A stretch of 46,073 nucleotides of DNA from Endozoicomonas sp. ISHI1 (lineage in GTDB: Bacteria; Pseudomonadota; Gammaproteobacteria; Pseudomonadales; Endozoicomonadaceae). The notes under the pieces were generated by a model. That model had not been told where the DNA came from, ran no database searches, and was given only the letters and a program-made list of their open reading frames with translations. Location: assembly GCF_024606225.1 (NCBI RefSeq), contig NZ_JAGRPU010000043.1:1-46073 (forward strand), written 5' to 3'. This document shows, in pieces, positions 44,569-46,073 of this stretch. A program made the position numbers and the translations under genes. How positions within the stretch are numbered: position 1 is the first letter of the stretch; the number at the start of each line of letters is the position of its first letter.

Positions 44569-46073
44569 TCAATCACTTGACTTTGCATCATCAAGCTTTC
44601 GTTTTCGGTGTTGCCTTTTATGATTCGACAGGGCTTGAGTGTTTGGCAGGATCTTCTGGCACTCAGGACAGGTTTGTTCCGGGGTGTGATCTTTTCTTTT
44701 ATGAGCCGACAGGGCTTGATTACTTGGCAGGGTCTTCTGGCACTCAGGGCAGGTTTGCTCTCCGCTGTGATATTGACTTTTGTGAGCCGACAGGGCTTTC
44801 GCGTTTGGCAGGGTCTTCTGGCACTCAGGGCAGGTTTGTTCTCCGGTATGATCTTTTCTTTTGTGATTCAACAGGGCTTGAGCGTTTGGCAGGGTCTTCT
44901 GGCAATCAGGGCAGGTTTGCTCTCCGGTATGATCTTTTCTTTTGTGAACTGACAGGGCTTGAGCGTTTGACAGGGTCTTCTGGCACTCAGGGCAGGTTTG
45001 CTCTCCGGTGTGATATAGACTTTTGTGAACCGACAGGGCTTGAACATTTGGCAGGATCTTCTGGCACTCAAGGCAGGTTTGCTCTGGGGTGTGATCTTTT
45101 CTTTTGTGATTGTACAGGGCTTGAGCGTTTGGCAGGATCTTCTGGCACTCAGGGCAGGTTTGCTCTCCGGTGTGATATCGACTTTTGTGAACCGACAGGC
45201 TTTTCGCGCTTGTCAGGGTCTTCTGGCACTCAGGGCAGGTTTGCTCTCCGCTGTGATCTTTTCTTTTGTGAACCGACAGGGCTTGAACATTTGGCAGGAT
45301 CTTCTGGCACTCAAGGCAGGTTTGCTCTGGGGTGTGATCTTTTCTTTTGTGAGCCGACAGGGTTTGAGCGTTTGGCAGGATCTTCTGGCACTCAGGGCAG
45401 GTTTGCTCTCCGCTGTGATCTTTTCTTTTGTGAGCCGACAGGGCTTGAGCGTTTGGCAGGGTCTTCTGGCACTCAGGGCAGGTTTGCTCTCTGCTATGAT
45501 CTTTTCTTTTGTGAGCCGACAGGGCTTGAGCGTTTGGCAGGTTCTTCTGGCACTCAGGACAGGTTTGCTCTCCGGTATGATCTTTTCTTTTGTGATCTGA
45601 CAGGGCTTGAGCGCTTGGCAGGGTCTTCTGGCACTCAGAGCAGGTTTGCTGTCCGGTGTGATATAAACTTTTGTGAACCGACAGGGCCCGAGCGTTTGGC
45701 AGAGTCTTCTGGCACTCAGGGCAGATTTGCTCTCCGGTATGATCTTTTCTTTTGTGTTCTGACAGGGCTTGAGCGTTTGGCAGGGTCTTCTGGCACTCAG
45801 GACAGATTTGCTCCGGGGTGTGATTTTTTCTTTTGTGATTCGACAGGGCTTGAGCGTTTGACAGGGTCTTCAGGCACTCAGGGCAGGTTTGCTCTCCTGT
45901 ATGATCTTTTCTTTTGTGAGTCGACAGGGCTTGAGCGTTTGGCAAGGTCTTCTGGCACTCAGGACAGATTTGCTCTGGGGTGTGATTTTTTCTTTTGTGA
46001 TTCGAAAGGGCTTGAGCGTTTGACAGGGTCTTCTGGCACTCAAGACAGGTTTGCTCTCCTCTGTGATATAAAC
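44569..46073 (-). CDS. Exported C2H2 zinc-finger array protein, copy 8 (partial, at least 18 fingers)
   Basis: The frame is still open at the window end (LYHRGEQTCLEC is read from the last bases), so the signal peptide, leader domain and first fingers lie outside. An ATG at 45945 is inside a finger (variant of the Leu in TLPNA) and is not a start. Eighteen fingers are visible, ending ILPNTQALSNHKRQHRKRKLDDAKSSD. Three units are CLEC rather than CPEC. TLTSAKSLSVH and TLPSNQALSAH are unique here. Confidence 0.87.
   Translation of the reverse strand, partial: LYHRGEQTCLECQKTLSNAQALSNHKRKNHTPEQICPECQKTLPNAQALSTHKRKDHTGEQTCPECLKTLSNAQALSNHKRKNHTPEQICPECQKTLPNAQALSEHKRKDHTGEQICPECQKTLPNARALSVHKSLYHTGQQTCSECQKTLPSAQALSDHKRKDHTGEQTCPECQKNLPNAQALSAHKRKDHSREQTCPECQKTLPNAQALSAHKRKDHSGEQTCPECQKILPNAQTLSAHKRKDHTPEQTCLECQKILPNVQALSVHKRKDHSGEQTCPECQKTLTSAKSLSVHKSRYHTGEQTCPECQKILPNAQALYNHKRKDHTPEQTCLECQKILPNVQALSVHKSLYHTGEQTCPECQKTLSNAQALSVHKRKDHTGEQTCPDCQKTLPNAQALLNHKRKDHTGEQTCPECQKTLPNAKALSAHKSQYHSGEQTCPECQKTLPSNQALSAHKRKDHTPEQTCPECQKILPNTQALSNHKRQHRKRKLDDAKSSD

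Larger units (their letters stand above)
28782..46073 (-). repeat. Tandem cluster of eight C2H2 zinc-finger array genes
   Basis: Eight same-strand paralogues in a row, each followed by a conserved 3' stretch. Within each, an 81-bp unit (27 codons, CPECQKTLPNAQALSxHKRKDHTGEQT-type) is iterated 10 to 23 times; about 125 units are visible. Spacers measured from the ATT start are 164, 164, 221, 349, 349, 349 and 349 bp. The plus strand across the arrays is also largely free of stops because the period is a multiple of three. Confidence 0.95.

Noticed and set aside
44569-45945. Start of copy 8 at the ATG at 45945
   Set aside because: This ATG lies inside a finger unit; the frame continues unbroken to the window end with further fingers.
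28782-46073. Regular ~81-bp repeats as a CRISPR array
   Set aside because: The repeats are contiguous coding units without unique spacers, have an exact codon period and encode Cys/His zinc ligands.
11-46073. tRNA or rRNA genes
   Set aside because: I found no cloverleaf or rRNA-like conserved segments by eye; a tRNAscan run would settle this.

Overview
The window looks like chromosomal DNA of a host-associated marine gammaproteobacterium, most probably an Endozoicomonas-type symbiont. The housekeeping genes (FleQ/FleN/FliA regulators, full-length HrpA, an OprP/O-type porin, a polar amino-acid ABC transporter) are typical of the Oceanospirillales/Pseudomonas side of the Gammaproteobacteria. 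They are interleaved with secreted proteins whose domains are otherwise animal-like: ephrin ectodomains, a RING/C2H2 protein and long C2H2 zinc-finger arrays. Assignment to Endozoicomonas is an inference from this mixture, not from a marker gene.

Layout. 1-953: 5' part of an unrecognised minus-strand gene with a Myc-like nuclear-localisation motif. 1221-1730: exported rhodanese-like protein lacking the catalytic Cys. 1931-5669: flagellar regulator block fliA-fleN and, separately transcribed, fleQ; fleN-fliA is preceded by a near-consensus sigma-54 promoter, which fits activation by FleQ. 6085-7856: small SWIM protein and a porin. 8144-13340: four ephrin-like secreted proteins arranged as two tandem copies of a divergent gene pair, with a scrap of hrpA caught between the copies. 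13394-13560: MITE-like element with perfect 20-bp terminal inverted repeats. 13563-17814: acidic secreted peptide and hrpA. 17815-21398: remnant of fadD, a lipase-like hydrolase, a MaoC hydratase, a YkgJ-type zinc-cluster protein and an M14 carboxypeptidase. 21563-23314: secreted beta-propeller-like protein. 23380-25906: amino-acid ABC transporter operon. 26224-27176: YvlD-type membrane protein and a small exported protein. 27228-28583: exported RING/C2H2 protein. 28782-46073 (window end): eight tandem, same-strand paralogues of an exported C2H2 zinc-finger protein with 10, 12, 15, 20, 23, 13, 14 and at least 18 fingers.

The strongest candidate for an unusual system is the zinc-finger cluster. 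Each protein has a signal-peptide-like N terminus, a conserved ~220-residue leader domain with a Cys/His-rich patch, a basic NLS-like stretch, then a homogeneous array of 27-residue C2H2 units (81 bp) ending in a second basic cluster. Paralogue lengths differ by almost exact multiples of 27 residues, and the last four spacers are all 349 bp, so the locus appears to grow and shrink by recombination at both the gene and the finger level. None of the copies has an ATG in the conserved position: the best ribosome binding site points to a conserved ATT codon. Together with the ephrin-like and RING proteins, this suggests a set of exported, host-mimicking proteins. Export route and targets cannot be read from the sequence.
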